The notes under the pieces were generated by a model. It did no database searches. It was not told the DNA's origin and worked only from the letters and a program-made list of their open reading frames with translations. A DNA stretch of 64,000 bases from Superficieibacter electus (GTDB lineage Bacteria > Pseudomonadota > Gammaproteobacteria > Enterobacterales > Enterobacteriaceae): contig NZ_PQGD01000011.1 of assembly GCF_002915575.1 (NCBI RefSeq), positions 1-64,000 on the forward strand, written 5' to 3'. The stretch's first letter is position 1, and each line of letters starts with the position of its first letter. Positions 17,451 to 27,184 of the stretch are shown piece by piece. Both the position numbers and the translations under genes were made by a program.

Positions 17451-17855
17451 ATGATACCCGAGACCCTTATCCCGGCTCGCTTTCACACATCCGCGACCGG
17501 GGAAGAGAGTGAGGAAGCAGGAAATAGCGCCAGTTTAACTCAGGGAAAAAGAACCCTCGTCGAGCTTGAAAGCGACATATTAACCTCGGTGGGCCGCAAC
17601 GGTTTTTCCAGAAATATGCTGCTGGAAGAGCGCGACCGTCATATAAAAGATCGACTGTTTCGCGTCGTCAAAATTGAGGCATTTTGCCATGTCCTTAATG
17701 AGTTACAGTCCAACGGTGATTTTTCAGCGCAAGAATTAAGTCAAATTCTGGCAGATAAAACGCTGGAAATTAATGAGTCCGGAAATGAAATTTGGCTTAA
17801 TTTGATTACCCGCGAGAAAATTGCGCCTATGTTTTACGATCTCGAGGACGAATAA
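17451..17855 (+). CDS. Unrecognised acidic cytoplasmic protein, first gene of a pair
   Basis: The 134-residue product has a low-complexity N-terminus (about 35 residues, glutamate and serine rich) then a helical domain from RTLVELESDILTSV to the end. No signal peptide, membrane helix or known motif is visible. AAGGAA precedes the ATG. Its stop is one base before the GTG start of the next gene, so the two are translated together and probably form a complex. I do not recognise the family; some resemblance to small regulatory partner proteins is not strong enough to name. Confidence 0.65.
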   Translation: MIPETLIPARFHTSATGEESEEAGNSASLTQGKRTLVELESDILTSVGRNGFSRNMLLEERDRHIKDRLFRVVKIEAFCHVLNELQSNGDFSAQELSQILADKTLEINESGNEIWLNLITREKIAPMFYDLEDE

Positions 17856-17856
17856 C

Positions 17857-18303
17857 GTGAAAAAATATGATAGCAAAGACGTTTATTTGACTTTAGACGA
17901 TACAAAAAGCGATGAAGTTATCTTAAAGCACAATCTTGCGGTCCTCATTAGTGATAAAAACGCCACTATCCAGAATACGGCGAAAGCACTGGTCTCGATC
18001 CCTGCCGCGCTGGTCAGAATGAAATGGCAAAATCGCCGTGAGATTTACGCTTATCAGGTGAAAGAAGAAATTTATGGCGCGGTGATCAACGAAATCATCG
18101 CCCGCCGTCCGGATCTCAAAGATAAAATCTTTGACCGTATTGAAGCGAGCTACCAGCATTTACGCGAGCGCGAGACCGCCACACTCGGCCTGACGCGTAA
18201 ACTCTCTGACGGCAACTACCGTACTTCGAATGTACGGATTGTCCCGCTTGAGACTGAAGCAGCGGCTGAAAATACGCTACCACAGCCTCCGGAGGCTGAT
18301 TAA
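17857..18303 (+). CDS. Unrecognised basic helical protein, second gene of a pair
   Basis: The 148-residue product from the GTG at 17857 (VKKYDSKDVYLTLDD) is mainly helical in its second half, with REIYAYQVKEEIYGAVINEI and a charged RIEASYQHLRERET helix, ending in a proline-rich acidic tail. No signal peptide or motif is seen. The GTG is preferred because the reading frame upstream of it overlaps the previous gene. Its TAA overlaps the stop of the converging GH43 gene by four bases. Family and function are unknown. Confidence 0.65.
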   Translation: MKKYDSKDVYLTLDDTKSDEVILKHNLAVLISDKNATIQNTAKALVSIPAALVRMKWQNRREIYAYQVKEEIYGAVINEIIARRPDLKDKIFDRIEASYQHLRERETATLGLTRKLSDGNYRTSNVRIVPLETEAAAENTLPQPPEAD

Positions 18304-19835
18304 ACCGTCACAGTAAATGACGGAAATTTGCAGTAGCCCTCACCTGCTGTATCGGCAGAACTGGCTGCAAAGACCCCGACTTTCGCGCCAACCCATTTGC
18401 CCTTTCCGGCAACAAAAGTCCCCGGTGCAGCCTGCCAGTCATGTTGATCGGTGCGGTAGAAAAAATGACATATTCCGCCAGGTTTAACCACCACCTGACA
18501 TTCACACTGACCGTCGGGCAGCGTTGCCACTACCTGACGCGTTTCGCGTAGTATGCCCGCATCACTCATCCAGCCATAAAGCCAGACAAGCCGATACCCC
18601 GCCGCACAATATTCAATAGACAAACTGGCATAACGTTCGCCGTAGACAATAAGCCCGCCGCTATCGCCATTACGCGTGCTATTAAGCGTCAACGCCGTTG
18701 TCGCCGTGAAGGCAAATGCAGGAAATTTTTGCAGCAGTAAATGAGGCGCGTAGTAGAGCGTTTTTTCACCATCAATGGTTTCAAGAGGGACACAACGCAA
18801 ATGAAGCCCCTGCTCTGCCTGCATTAGCCAGGATGGGTCTGGATTAGCCTGCCATTGCCACTGTCGGTCTGGCCTGCCAGCGGTAAAGTCATCGCTGGTT
18901 TGTAGTTGATACTGCGGCGTGAAGGGTAATCCTGCGGGTCTGGACCATTGGCTTACCGGCTGGCCTGCGCCATCCTCACCCAGTGGCACCCCGATCCGCG
19001 GCCAGCCATCGTCGCCCCACGTCATAGGCTGCAAGTGGACAATCCGACCGTAAAGATGCGCATCCTGAAAATGGACAAACCAGCATTCACCGTTTTTCAG
19101 CTCTACCCATCCTCCCTGGTGAGGACCGTTTATCGCTGTATCGCCCTGGAATAACACATTACGCGCCTCCCACGGGCCTGTCATTTCACGCGCCCGAAGG
19201 ACCGTTTCCCATCCGGTCTCAACGCCCCCGGCAGGGGCAAAAATATAATACCACTCCCCACGCTTGTAGATTTTGGGGCCTTCCAGCGTCGGCTGATCGC
19301 AACTGCCATCATAAATAATCACGCCTTCGCCGCTCAGTGATGTTCCATCAGGAGACATAGGCAGCAGTTGTAACTTATGTTTGATCCCACTACGGCTATG
19401 GGCAAATGCGTGTACCAGCCATGCTTGCCCGTTGCTGTCCCAGAATGGGCAGGGGTCGATCCAGCCTGAAGCGCGGCGCAGGCAATGAGGAGCGCTCCAT
19501 TCTCCCCAGGGATCGCGGGTATTGCACATAAATATGCCTTCATCCGGCGTGCTGAAAAAAACCCATAGCTTATCGTCATGCCAGCGTAAAGAAGGTGCCC
19601 AAACGCCTTTACCTGGCTGGTAGCGTTCGTATCCCGGTAGCGGAAGCGCCGCGAAGACGTGATTAATAATTTTCCAGTTAATCAGATCGGTCGAGTGAAG
19701 GATCGGGAGCGCTGGCATATGGTTGAAGCTGGATGACACCATAAAGAAGTCATCTCCGACACGCACAATATCCGGATCGGAATAATCGGCGCAGATAATG
19801 GGGTTGTGGTAATTCTCCTGATTCATCATCTTCAT
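18300..19835 (-). CDS. Glycoside hydrolase family 43 protein (beta-xylosidase/arabinofuranosidase type)
   Basis: The 511-residue cytoplasmic enzyme has a five-bladed GH43 propeller (to about 310) and a C-terminal beta-sandwich. Catalytic candidates are Asp in ADYSDPDIV near 17-21 (base), Asp in SGWIDPCPF near 127 (pKa modulator) and Glu in TLEGPKIY near 190 (acid). It resembles YagH/XynB-type enzymes that cleave xylo- or arabino-oligosaccharides taken up by the linked permease. The permease stop is two bases before the ORF start; initiation at one of the ATGs at 19829 or 19826 fits the AAGGA site better than 19835. Confidence 0.85.
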   Translation of the reverse strand: MKMMNQENYHNPIICADYSDPDIVRVGDDFFMVSSSFNHMPALPILHSTDLINWKIINHVFAALPLPGYERYQPGKGVWAPSLRWHDDKLWVFFSTPDEGIFMCNTRDPWGEWSAPHCLRRASGWIDPCPFWDSNGQAWLVHAFAHSRSGIKHKLQLLPMSPDGTSLSGEGVIIYDGSCDQPTLEGPKIYKRGEWYYIFAPAGGVETGWETVLRAREMTGPWEARNVLFQGDTAINGPHQGGWVELKNGECWFVHFQDAHLYGRIVHLQPMTWGDDGWPRIGVPLGEDGAGQPVSQWSRPAGLPFTPQYQLQTSDDFTAGRPDRQWQWQANPDPSWLMQAEQGLHLRCVPLETIDGEKTLYYAPHLLLQKFPAFAFTATTALTLNSTRNGDSGGLIVYGERYASLSIEYCAAGYRLVWLYGWMSDAGILRETRQVVATLPDGQCECQVVVKPGGICHFFYRTDQHDWQAAPGTFVAGKGKWVGAKVGVFAASSADTAGEGYCKFPSFTVTV

Positions 19836-19837
19836 CC

Positions 19838-21265
19838 TTATGCTTTATGCCATTCACCATCAGGGACGATAGCCACTTCATCGTCTACGTTAGTGGCAGC
19901 CTGCTGCCTGGCTGCCAGATCGCGCTGGATAGTGAGCATGGCCCGATCGTCAAGTTTGTAAAACCGGGCCAGCCACCAGAGGATGAGGTAAGAAATCGAT
20001 GGCCCAATCGTCAGTAAACCAATGATGCCGGTGGTTGCCAGCTGAGTTTGTTCGCTGACACCCGCCTGGTAACCAAATAACCCCAGGGCGAAACCCACCA
20101 CGGCCCCGGCAACGGCCATCCCCATTTTCAGGGCAAAAAGGTTACCGGAATAGGATAATCCCGTAATACGTCGGCCAAACTTCCACTCACCATAATCCGC
20201 GGCGTTTGCCATCATGTTCCATTTAAAAGGCTGGTACATTTGGTGAAAGAAACCCACGAGGAAATAAAGAGGAAAGATGACCGCAAGCCAGGTCGGCGGC
20301 ACAAAAAACATGATTACCCCGACGGCAACCAGTAGCAGGTTAATATTTTTAAAAAGCGAAACCGCTTTATAGCGTTTTGCCAGATACCCTGCCCCGATAC
20401 TGCCGATAATCGTCCCTACGACACTGGTCGAAACAAAAGCCGATTTCATGGCAGTCCCGGCCGCAGCCTCCATTCCCCCCGCCATAAGATAGGTTGCATA
20501 ATAAAGGGTAGCAGCGCTGCGCATCACGCCTGCCATGCTGGAGAAAAACGTAATAATGGCAACGATACGCCATTGATCGTTCGCCAGCAGCTGACGCAAA
20601 TCCTCAATAACGCTTCCCTGCGTCTCTATTACCGGTGCCACACGCTCACGGGTAGTAAAAAAGCAGGCAAATAACATCACCACGGCGATAAAGCCCATGA
20701 TCCCCATTGTCGCCTGGAAGCCGAATTGCTTATCGTCTTTACCCAACCAGTCAACGAGAAAGAGTGTCGCCACGGATACCATCAGCCCCGCTACTGACGA
20801 AATAGTGAAACGCCAGGATTGGGCAGATAAACGATCTTTTTCATCGCGGGTGATAACGCCACCTAATGCGCAGTAAGGAATATTGATAAAGGTGTAGCAC
20901 AGCATCAATAAGGTGTAGGTCAAATATGCGTAGAGTAATTTACCAGAAGCACCAAATGCAGGGGTAGTGAAGGTCATTACCGCGAGAACGGCGTAGGGGA
21001 TGGCAAACCAGATAAGCCAGGGGCGAAAATGCCCCCACCGCGTTTTAACTCTGTCCGCCACAATGCCGGTAAGCGGGTCGGTGATGGCATCAAGGACGCG
21101 CGTCACCAAAAACATGACCCCAACGGCGGCTGCGGAAAGCCCATAAATATCAGTGTAAAACCAGGTCAGGAACATGGTTACCGAGGAGTAAACTATCCCA
21201 CATGCTGCATCCCCCATGCCAAATCCTAATTTTTCTGCAATCGACAACTTATTGTCGCCAGCCAT
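19838..21265 (-). CDS. GPH-family sugar-cation symporter (XynT/YagG type)
   Basis: The 475-residue protein has twelve predicted membrane helices and the glycoside-pentoside-hexuronide family signatures: EKLGFGMGDAACG at the start, DAITDPLTGIVADR in helix 2-loop 3, and the cytoplasmic RWGHFRPWLIW. The closest functional relatives are xyloside transporters paired with GH43 enzymes, as here. The start at 21265 (MAGDNKLSI) follows a GAGGG site; the longer ORF start is not supported. It is the first gene of the operon and has a CRP-like site about 100 bp upstream. Confidence 0.87.
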   Translation of the reverse strand: MAGDNKLSIAEKLGFGMGDAACGIVYSSVTMFLTWFYTDIYGLSAAAVGVMFLVTRVLDAITDPLTGIVADRVKTRWGHFRPWLIWFAIPYAVLAVMTFTTPAFGASGKLLYAYLTYTLLMLCYTFINIPYCALGGVITRDEKDRLSAQSWRFTISSVAGLMVSVATLFLVDWLGKDDKQFGFQATMGIMGFIAVVMLFACFFTTRERVAPVIETQGSVIEDLRQLLANDQWRIVAIITFFSSMAGVMRSAATLYYATYLMAGGMEAAAGTAMKSAFVSTSVVGTIIGSIGAGYLAKRYKAVSLFKNINLLLVAVGVIMFFVPPTWLAVIFPLYFLVGFFHQMYQPFKWNMMANAADYGEWKFGRRITGLSYSGNLFALKMGMAVAGAVVGFALGLFGYQAGVSEQTQLATTGIIGLLTIGPSISYLILWWLARFYKLDDRAMLTIQRDLAARQQAATNVDDEVAIVPDGEWHKA

Positions 21266-21362
21266 GATAATTCCCTCATGAAAAGTGGAAGTTTCACTGT
21301 AGGAGCGCATGAGGGACACGCCTATTGCAATTTTACGTTCCCCGGTTATGTTTTTTATTAAC

Positions 21363-21378
21363 CGTGAAAGATGTCACA
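21363..21378. promoter_or_regulatory. CRP-like binding site upstream of the xyloside operon
   Basis: CGTGA-aagatg-TCACA matches the TGTGA-N6-TCACA CRP consensus at nine of ten positions. It lies 98 bp upstream of the permease start and 117 bp upstream of yghA; catabolite control of the sugar operon is the natural reading. Confidence 0.65.
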
Positions 21379-21494
21379 CATCTGAACTATTGGTATGACA
21401 CCATTTTCAGTACGGTATACTCCGATTATTTCTTTTAAGTCAGCCGGGATGACTACGCTTAAAGCATCAGTAACCCACAATGGAGAGCGTATTC

Positions 21495-22391
21495 ATGTCG
21501 AAGAATCAGACGACCCCGCAAGATCCCACCACCCAGTACCATACCGGTGAATACCCTAAACAAAAGCAGCCTGCGCCGGGCGTGCAGGCCAAAATGACAC
21601 CGGTACCGGACTGCGGTGAAAAAAGCTATGTCGGTAGTGGCCGTCTTAGCGCTCGTAAGGCGCTGGTGACCGGGGGCGACTCTGGTATTGGGCGCGCTGC
21701 CGCCATTGCTTACGCGCGCGAAGGCGCTGATGTGGCAATTAACTATCTGCCCGCAGAAGAAGAGGATGCGCAGGATGTGAAAGCGCTGATTGAAGCCGCC
21801 GGACGTAAAGCTGTACTGATACCCGGCGATTTAAGCGACGAAACCTTTGCCCGTTCGCTGGTCCATAAGGCACGTGAAGCATTGGGTGGACTGGATGTGC
21901 TGGCGCTGGTCGCCGGGAAGCAGGTTGCCATTGAGGAAATAGCCGATCTCACCAGTGAGCAATTTCAGAAAACCTATGCGGTGAACGTTTTTGCCCTGTT
22001 CTGGATCACTCAGGAGGCGCTGCCGCTGCTTTCTGCCGGGGCGAGCATTATTACAACGTCATCCATTCAGGCTTATCAACCCAGTCCGCATCTGCTGGAC
22101 TACGCCTCAACTAAAGCTGCAATTCTTAATTACAGCCGTGGGCTGGCGAAACAGGTAGCAGAAAAAGGGATTCGGGTGAATGTGGTCGCTCCGGGCCCCA
22201 TCTGGACTGCGCTGCAAATTTCCGGCGGTCAGCCGCAGGAGAAACTGCCTGAGTTTGGCCAGCAAACGCCGATGAAACGCGCCGGTCAGCCCGCCGAGCT
22301 GGCACCGATTTACGTTTATCTGGCAAGTCATGAGTCGAGCTACGTGACCGCCGAGGTTCACGGCGTGTGCGGTGGGGAGCATTTGGGGTGA
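21495..22391 (+). CDS. yghA: NADP-dependent short-chain dehydrogenase YghA
   Basis: The 298-residue protein matches E. coli YghA along its length, including the [17 protein letters not shown] start and [10 protein letters not shown] end. SDR features are TGGDSGIG near 60, the catalytic [10 protein letters not shown] region and YASTK. The physiological substrate is unclear; the family has been linked to aldehyde reduction. The ATG at 21495 follows a GGAGAG ribosome site. Its place beside exbD-exbB and metC is conserved in enterics. Confidence 0.93.
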   Translation: MSKNQTTPQDPTTQYHTGEYPKQKQPAPGVQAKMTPVPDCGEKSYVGSGRLSARKALVTGGDSGIGRAAAIAYAREGADVAINYLPAEEEDAQDVKALIEAAGRKAVLIPGDLSDETFARSLVHKAREALGGLDVLALVAGKQVAIEEIADLTSEQFQKTYAVNVFALFWITQEALPLLSAGASIITTSSIQAYQPSPHLLDYASTKAAILNYSRGLAKQVAEKGIRVNVVAPGPIWTALQISGGQPQEKLPEFGQQTPMKRAGQPAELAPIYVYLASHESSYVTAEVHGVCGGEHLG

Positions 22392-22394
22392 TAG

Positions 22395-22675
22395 CCCTGC
22401 GATGATCTGCCCGGTGGCGCTGCGCTTACCGGGCCTACATTTGGATGTTACCCTGACCCGGGCCGGATAAGCGAAGCGCTATCCGGCAGGTCAGCCTGGA
22501 GCGGTTCCTATAGAATCTTGCTCGTTGGCGCAGCGCCACCGGGCCTACATCAATGGTTAACCATCTGTAAGCGCACCAGCGGGCCAACAATCCAACGTGG
22601 TCATTATAAAACTGTAGCCCCGGTAAGCGCAGCGCCACCGGGGGAAATCGCGATACCGAAGCCGGAGCGGTGTCA
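22395..22675. repeat. BIME/REP cluster between yghA and exbD
   Basis: At least four REP-type units lie in alternating orientation, each with a gcaGCGCcaccGGG core: cccggtggcgctgcgctta near 22410, ggataagcgaagcgctatccgg near 22465, gcgcagcgccaccgggcct near 22532, and ggtaagcgcagcgccaccgg near 22620. They separate the convergent yghA and exbD genes and could stabilise or terminate both transcripts. Confidence 0.8.
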
Positions 22676-22680
22676 GGCAA

Positions 22681-23106
22681 TTATTTCGCCTTCGTCACTT
22701 CCTCACCCACCAGACCAATCTTCAGATAGCCCGCCTGGTGCAGAGTGTCCATTACCTTCATCATCGTTTCATAATCCACGGTTTTATCCGCGCGGAAAAA
22801 GATAGTGGTGTCTTTCTTACCCTCGGTCAGGGTGTTCAGCGCATTAACCATGGTGTCATCGGTGACCGGATCGTTACCAATAAACATGCTGTTATCCGCT
22901 TTTACCGACAGGTAAATCGGTTTTTCCGGACGCGGCTGCGGCTGACTGGAAGAAGCCGGTAAATTCACTTTCACATCAACGGTCGCCAGCGGAGCCGCCA
23001 CCATGAAGATGATCAGCAATACCAGCATCACGTCGATAAACGGCGTGACGTTGATGTCGTGCATTTCGCCGTTGTCATCCAGATTTTCATTAAGATGCAA
23101 AGCCAT
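22681..23106 (-). CDS. exbD: TonB-system energy transducer ExbD
   Basis: The 141-residue protein has a short cytoplasmic N-terminus, one membrane helix containing the essential aspartate (DVMLVLLIIFMVAAP, near residue 25) and a periplasmic domain. With ExbB it forms the proton channel that energises TonB for siderophore and cobalamin import. It starts six bases after exbB, in the same operon. Length and sequence match enteric ExbD. Confidence 0.97.
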   Translation of the reverse strand: MALHLNENLDDNGEMHDINVTPFIDVMLVLLIIFMVAAPLATVDVKVNLPASSSQPQPRPEKPIYLSVKADNSMFIGNDPVTDDTMVNALNTLTEGKKDTTIFFRADKTVDYETMMKVMDTLHQAGYLKIGLVGEEVTKAK

Positions 23107-23112
23107 ATTGCA

Positions 23113-23847
23113 TTAACCTACGCGGAGTTTCTGAGTGGGGCGAACGGACTGCGCAGCGTTGCTAGCATCCAGATCGAGGTCGCGGCTCTGGAGCAGCAGG
23201 ATCTGTGCGGCCACATCGCCAAGTGTCGCTTTATAGCTGCCGATCATACGGGCGAAGATGTTGTAGATCACCACCGCCGGGATAGCGGCTACCAGGCCAA
23301 TCGCCGTTGCCAACAGCGCTTCCGCGATACCCGGAGCAACCACCGCAAGGTTAGTGGTCTGCGTCTGCGCGATGCCGATGAAGCTGTTCATGATGCCCCA
23401 TACCGTACCGAACAGGCCGACGAAGGGCGAAATCGCGCCGATGGTCGCCAGATAGCCATTGCCACGGCCCATATGACGGCCAAAAGCGGCAACGCGACGT
23501 TCCAGTCGGAAACCGGTACGTTCTTTAATACCTTCGTTATCGGCGGAGCCAGCGGAGAGTTCCAGCTCGTTCTGCGCTTCATAAAGCAGGCGGGTACTTA
23601 AGCTTCTGCTGTGGAAGGAAGAGGCAATTTCGCTTGCCTGATCCAGAGAGCGGGCCTCTGCCAGTTGCTGCTGCTCACGCTTGATGCGACGCTTATGCGC
23701 CAGCATTTCCGCGCTTTTGCTGAAGAAAATTGCCCAGGTGACGACGGATGCCAGGATCAGGCCAATCATCACAATTTTAACCACGATGTCGGCATGTTGA
23801 TACATACCCAGCACGGAAAGATCCGTCTGCATCAAATTATTACCCAC
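23113..23847 (-). CDS. exbB: TonB-system energy transducer ExbB
   Basis: The 244-residue protein has three membrane helices: VKIVMIGLILASVVTWAIFF, a second around GYLATIGAISPFVGLFGTVWG, and a third with EALLATAIGLVAAIPAVVIYN. It ends in QKLRVG, like the E. coli protein. GTG at 23847 is chosen because the E. coli product begins GNNLMQTDLSV; the longer frame to 23865 has no support. It forms the pentameric channel around ExbD. A Fur-like site upstream fits iron repression of the operon. Confidence 0.97.
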   Translation of the reverse strand: MGNNLMQTDLSVLGMYQHADIVVKIVMIGLILASVVTWAIFFSKSAEMLAHKRRIKREQQQLAEARSLDQASEIASSFHSRSLSTRLLYEAQNELELSAGSADNEGIKERTGFRLERRVAAFGRHMGRGNGYLATIGAISPFVGLFGTVWGIMNSFIGIAQTQTTNLAVVAPGIAEALLATAIGLVAAIPAVVIYNIFARMIGSYKATLGDVAAQILLLQSRDLDLDASNAAQSVRPTQKLRVG

Positions 23848-23910
23848 TCTCAATCTCCAGGACATAAGTCACAAAATCTGAGCATAATAATATCAAAACA
23901 ACGTCGAATT

Positions 23911-23929
23911 GATAGTAGTTCTCATTAGT
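23911..23929. promoter_or_regulatory. Fur-like box upstream of exbB
   Basis: gatagtagttctcattagt matches the 19-bp Fur consensus (GATAATGATAATCATTATC) at about 12 of 19 positions, within the usual range for functional sites. It lies 64 bp upstream of the exbB start. Iron control of exbBD is established in E. coli. Confidence 0.6.
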
Positions 23930-24063
23930 ATTTACATACTGCCGTAAATTTTGCTCATTTTCCTTGCGCTTACGCAGTAAAAAAGTCGTAAGTCGAATTA
24001 AGGTAAATTTTTATCCTGAATATCACTCTCTACGGGTGCATAATACGACAATCGTGATAATTT

Positions 24064-24079
24064 AGACGTCCAGATGGAT
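24064..24079. promoter_or_regulatory. Tandem met boxes (MetJ operator) of metC
   Basis: AGACGTCC (24064-24071) followed directly by AGATGGAT (24072-24079) matches two adjacent AGACGTCT met boxes at seven and five of eight positions. They end 17 bp before the metC start, where MetJ with S-adenosylmethionine would repress transcription. Confidence 0.75.
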
Positions 24080-24096
24080 GAAACAGGTTGAGCGAC

Positions 24097-25284
24097 ATGT
24101 CAGAGAAGCACATTGATACCGCCCTGGTAAACGCAGGGCGCAGCAAAAAATATACTCTGGGTTCAGTAAATAGTGTGATTCAGCGGGCATCTTCGCTGGT
24201 ATTTGACACGGTAGAAGCGAAAAAACACGCCACCCGCAATCGGGCGAAAGGTGAACTCTTTTATGGCCGCCGCGGTACGCTGACCCATTTTTCGCTCCAG
24301 GAGGCTATGTGCGAACTGGAGGGCGGCGCTGGCTGTGCACTGTTTCCCTGCGGCGCGGCGGCCGTGGCCAATACCATTCTCGCCTTTGTCGAACAGGGCG
24401 ACCATATTCTGATTACCAATACCGCCTATGAACCAACGCAGGACTTCGCCAGCAAAATCCTCGCTAAACTGGGCGTCACGACCAGCTGGTTCGATCCACT
24501 GATTGGCGCAAAAATTGCCGAGCGCGTCCAGCCCAACACGAAAATTGTGTTCCTGGAATCTCCCGGCTCCATCACCATGGAAGTGCATGACGTGCCGGCC
24601 ATCGTGGCGGCGGTCAGAAACGTCGCTCCGGACGCCATTATCATGATAGACAACACCTGGGCGGCAGGTATTCTGTTTAAAGCGCTCGATTTCGGTGTTG
24701 ATATCTCAATTCAGGCGGCAACCAAATACCTGGTCGGTCACTCTGACGCGATGATAGGCACGGCGGTAGCCAACGCCCGCTGCTGGGATCAACTGCGTGA
24801 AAACGCTTACCTGATGGGTCAGATGGTCGATGCCGATACCGCGTACATGACCAGTCGCGGCCTGCGTACTCTTGGCGTGCGTCTGCGCCAGCACCATGAA
24901 AGCAGCCTGAAAATTGCCGAATGGCTGGCTATTCACCCGCAGGTCGCGCAGGTAAATCACCCTGCCCTGCCCGGCAGCAAAGGTCACGAGTTCTGGAAGC
25001 GCGATTTCACCGGCAGCAGCGGCCTGTTCTCGTTTGTTCTTAAAAAAAGACTGAACGACAGAGAACTGGCGGACTATCTTGATAACTTCTCGTTATTCAG
25101 TATGGCCTACTCCTGGGGCGGCTATGAGTCGCTCATCCTCGCCAACCAACCAGAGCATATCGCCGCTATTCGCCCTGACGGCGAGGTGGATTTTGACGGC
25201 ACGCTGATCCGCGTTCATATTGGACTGGAAAATGTTGACGATCTTCTTGCTGATTTAGCAGCGGGGTTCACACGGATCGTGTAA
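24097..25284 (+). CDS. metC: Cystathionine beta-lyase
   Basis: The 395-residue PLP enzyme converts cystathionine to homocysteine, ammonia and pyruvate in methionine synthesis. The PLP lysine is Lys210 in [12 protein letters not shown]; other features are [11 protein letters not shown] and [11 protein letters not shown] near 85. Length matches E. coli MetC. The ATG at 24097 ([15 protein letters not shown]) aligns with the family start; a TTG at 24088 is in frame but not needed. It is divergent from exbB and has tandem met boxes upstream. Confidence 0.97.
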   Translation: MSEKHIDTALVNAGRSKKYTLGSVNSVIQRASSLVFDTVEAKKHATRNRAKGELFYGRRGTLTHFSLQEAMCELEGGAGCALFPCGAAAVANTILAFVEQGDHILITNTAYEPTQDFASKILAKLGVTTSWFDPLIGAKIAERVQPNTKIVFLESPGSITMEVHDVPAIVAAVRNVAPDAIIMIDNTWAAGILFKALDFGVDISIQAATKYLVGHSDAMIGTAVANARCWDQLRENAYLMGQMVDADTAYMTSRGLRTLGVRLRQHHESSLKIAEWLAIHPQVAQVNHPALPGSKGHEFWKRDFTGSSGLFSFVLKKRLNDRELADYLDNFSLFSMAYSWGGYESLILANQPEHIAAIRPDGEVDFDGTLIRVHIGLENVDDLLADLAAGFTRIV

Positions 25285-25343
25285 TAATAGGACGAGGACG
25301 CACATCTTTTCGCAACTTAACAGTGGAAAAGTCTGCAATGCTG

Positions 25344-25369
25344 CGTCCGGGATCAACAACGCCCGGACG
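25344..25369 (+). terminator. Hairpin downstream of metC
   Basis: CGTCCGGG (25344-25351) pairs with CCCGGACG (25362-25369) around a ten-base loop, 60 bp after the metC stop and before yghB. There is no T run, so it may be a weak terminator or mRNA-stabilising structure. Confidence 0.45.
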
Positions 25370-25416
25370 AGAAAAGGATACAATCGTCGAATAGATGCTG
25401 TTTCACGGGAAAGTTC

Positions 25417-26076
25417 ATGGCTGTTATTCATAATATCGTCGCCGCGCTCTGGCAGCATGATTTTGCTGCTCTGGCGAATCCGCACATTATTGGTGTCGTC
25501 TATCTGGTCATGTTTGCCACCTTGTTTCTGGAAAATGGTCTGCTGCCCGCCTCTTTTTTACCCGGCGACAGTCTGCTTCTGCTGGCTGGCGCGCTGATTG
25601 CCAGAGACGTGATGGGGTTCGTTCCAACCGTTGCTATTCTGACCACCGCTGCAAGCCTCGGCTGCTGGTTGAGCTACGCACAGGGACGCTGGCTGGGGAA
25701 TACGCGTGTGGTTAAAGGCTGGCTGGCTCAGCTTCCCGCCAAATATCACCAGCGCGCCACCTGCATGTTCGATCGCCACGGCTTGCTGGCGCTGCTGGCC
25801 GGGCGCTTTCTGGCCTTTGTCAGAACGTTGTTGCCTACCATGGCAGGTATCTCCGGCCTTTCAAACCGTCGCTTTCAGTTTTTTAACTGGCTGAGCGGGC
25901 TATTGTGGGTGTTGGTGGTGACCAGCTTTGGCTATGCGCTCAGCATGATCCCGTTTGTGAAGCGTCATGAAGACCAGGTAATGACCTTCCTGATGATTCT
26001 GCCCATTTTCCTGCTGGTCGCCGGGCTACTGGGGACCATTATCGTGGTAGTGAAAAAGAAATACTGCAGCGCCTGA
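25417..26076 (+). CDS. yghB: DedA-family membrane protein YghB
   Basis: The 219-residue protein has five to six hydrophobic segments and DedA motifs: [21 protein letters not shown] near residue 35 and [19 protein letters not shown] near 130, with the arginines and acidic residues needed for activity. DedA proteins act in lipid carrier flipping and membrane potential homeostasis; YghB is partly redundant with YqjA in E. coli. Length is the same as E. coli YghB. Confidence 0.95.
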   Translation: MAVIHNIVAALWQHDFAALANPHIIGVVYLVMFATLFLENGLLPASFLPGDSLLLLAGALIARDVMGFVPTVAILTTAASLGCWLSYAQGRWLGNTRVVKGWLAQLPAKYHQRATCMFDRHGLLALLAGRFLAFVRTLLPTMAGISGLSNRRFQFFNWLSGLLWVLVVTSFGYALSMIPFVKRHEDQVMTFLMILPIFLLVAGLLGTIIVVVKKKYCSA

Positions 26077-26082
26077 TGTTAT

Positions 26083-26102
26083 GCATCGCCGTCGGGCGAT
26101 GC
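26083..26102. terminator. Hairpin between convergent yghB and yqhC
   Basis: GCATCGCC (26083-26090) pairs with GGCGATGC (26095-26102) around a tetraloop, exactly in the 36-bp convergent spacer. A bidirectional terminator is likely although T runs are short. Confidence 0.65.
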
Positions 26103-26112
26103 ACCATCGGCA

Positions 26113-27012
26113 TTATATTCCCTGAATCGTTCTTATCCGCGCCGCATCTTCCCCTGGCGTAAGGCCAAAATAGCGTTTAAATTCGCGGCTGAACTGTGAA
26201 GCGCTTTCGTAACCTACCCGCATCGCCGCCGCGCTGGCTTTCATACCATCGTGGACCATCAGCATTCGTGCCTTATGCAGACGATACGATTTCAGATACT
26301 GGAGCGGCGAGGTGCTGGTCACCGACTTAAAGTTGTGGTGAAACGCTGAGACGCTCATGTTGGCCTCAGCAGCAAGCTGATCGACGCTGAGGTTTTCGGT
26401 GTAATGACTTTCAATGCGCTTGAGGACACGGCTGATCAGGCTGAAATGGGTCTGACGGCTGACCAGCGCCAGCAGCGCGCCGCCGCGTGGGCCGATTAAT
26501 ACATGATAAAGGATTTCACGGATAATTTGCCGGCCAAGAATACGCGCATCCAGCGGGTGCTCCATAACGTCCAGCAGACGTTCAGCGGCACAGAGGATTT
26601 CATCCGTCAGCACCGAAGAATTAATGCCGCTCGCCGACTCCCCAGGCTGAAAATGCTCGTCCTCGCCGATGTCCATTAGCAGTTCCTGCAACTGCAAAAT
26701 ATCCACATTCAGCCGGATACCCGCCAACGGAATTTCCGGCGTCGCATAAGTTTCACATTCAAAAGGGAGCGGCACGGTCAGCAGCAAATACTCATTGGTG
26801 TCGTAGCGGAAAACGCGTTCGTTAATATAACCAATTTTATGGCCGGAAAAGAGAAAAATGATCCCCGGCTGGTACATCACTGGCGTGCGGGTGCCGGGCT
26901 GCGTACCGTACAGCAGACGCACGTCTGGCAGCAGCGCGCTGAGCGATTTTTCGTTATCTCTGAGCAGGTTAATTTTTGCGGTAAGCTGCTGACACACTTC
27001 CTGACGGTTCAT
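26113..27012 (-). CDS. yqhC: AraC-family activator YqhC
   Basis: The 299-residue regulator has an AraC_N-type ligand domain ([22 protein letters not shown], near residues 45-70) and two C-terminal helix-turn-helix motifs ([21 protein letters not shown] and [17 protein letters not shown], near 220 and 268). In E. coli YqhC senses reactive aldehydes such as glyoxal through a cysteine and activates the divergent yqhD-dkgA operon. Length and sequence fit. The 172-bp spacer with yqhD would carry its operator. Confidence 0.95.
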   Translation of the reverse strand: MNRQEVCQQLTAKINLLRDNEKSLSALLPDVRLLYGTQPGTRTPVMYQPGIIFLFSGHKIGYINERVFRYDTNEYLLLTVPLPFECETYATPEIPLAGIRLNVDILQLQELLMDIGEDEHFQPGESASGINSSVLTDEILCAAERLLDVMEHPLDARILGRQIIREILYHVLIGPRGGALLALVSRQTHFSLISRVLKRIESHYTENLSVDQLAAEANMSVSAFHHNFKSVTSTSPLQYLKSYRLHKARMLMVHDGMKASAAAMRVGYESASQFSREFKRYFGLTPGEDAARIRTIQGI

Positions 27013-27184
27013 AAACGGTCATCTCCGGGGGCGCAATATCACTCGTTTAGTCTGCCTGCATTTAATGGCTTTCTCCAGCGTTGTGGAGAAATGGGCAAGA
27101 CAACGGCAGAAATATGCATTGAGAGCTCTCCGCCCCAGGACCACAATGAAGCCTGAATTTTTACCCCTATAAAGGTAACGAGCA

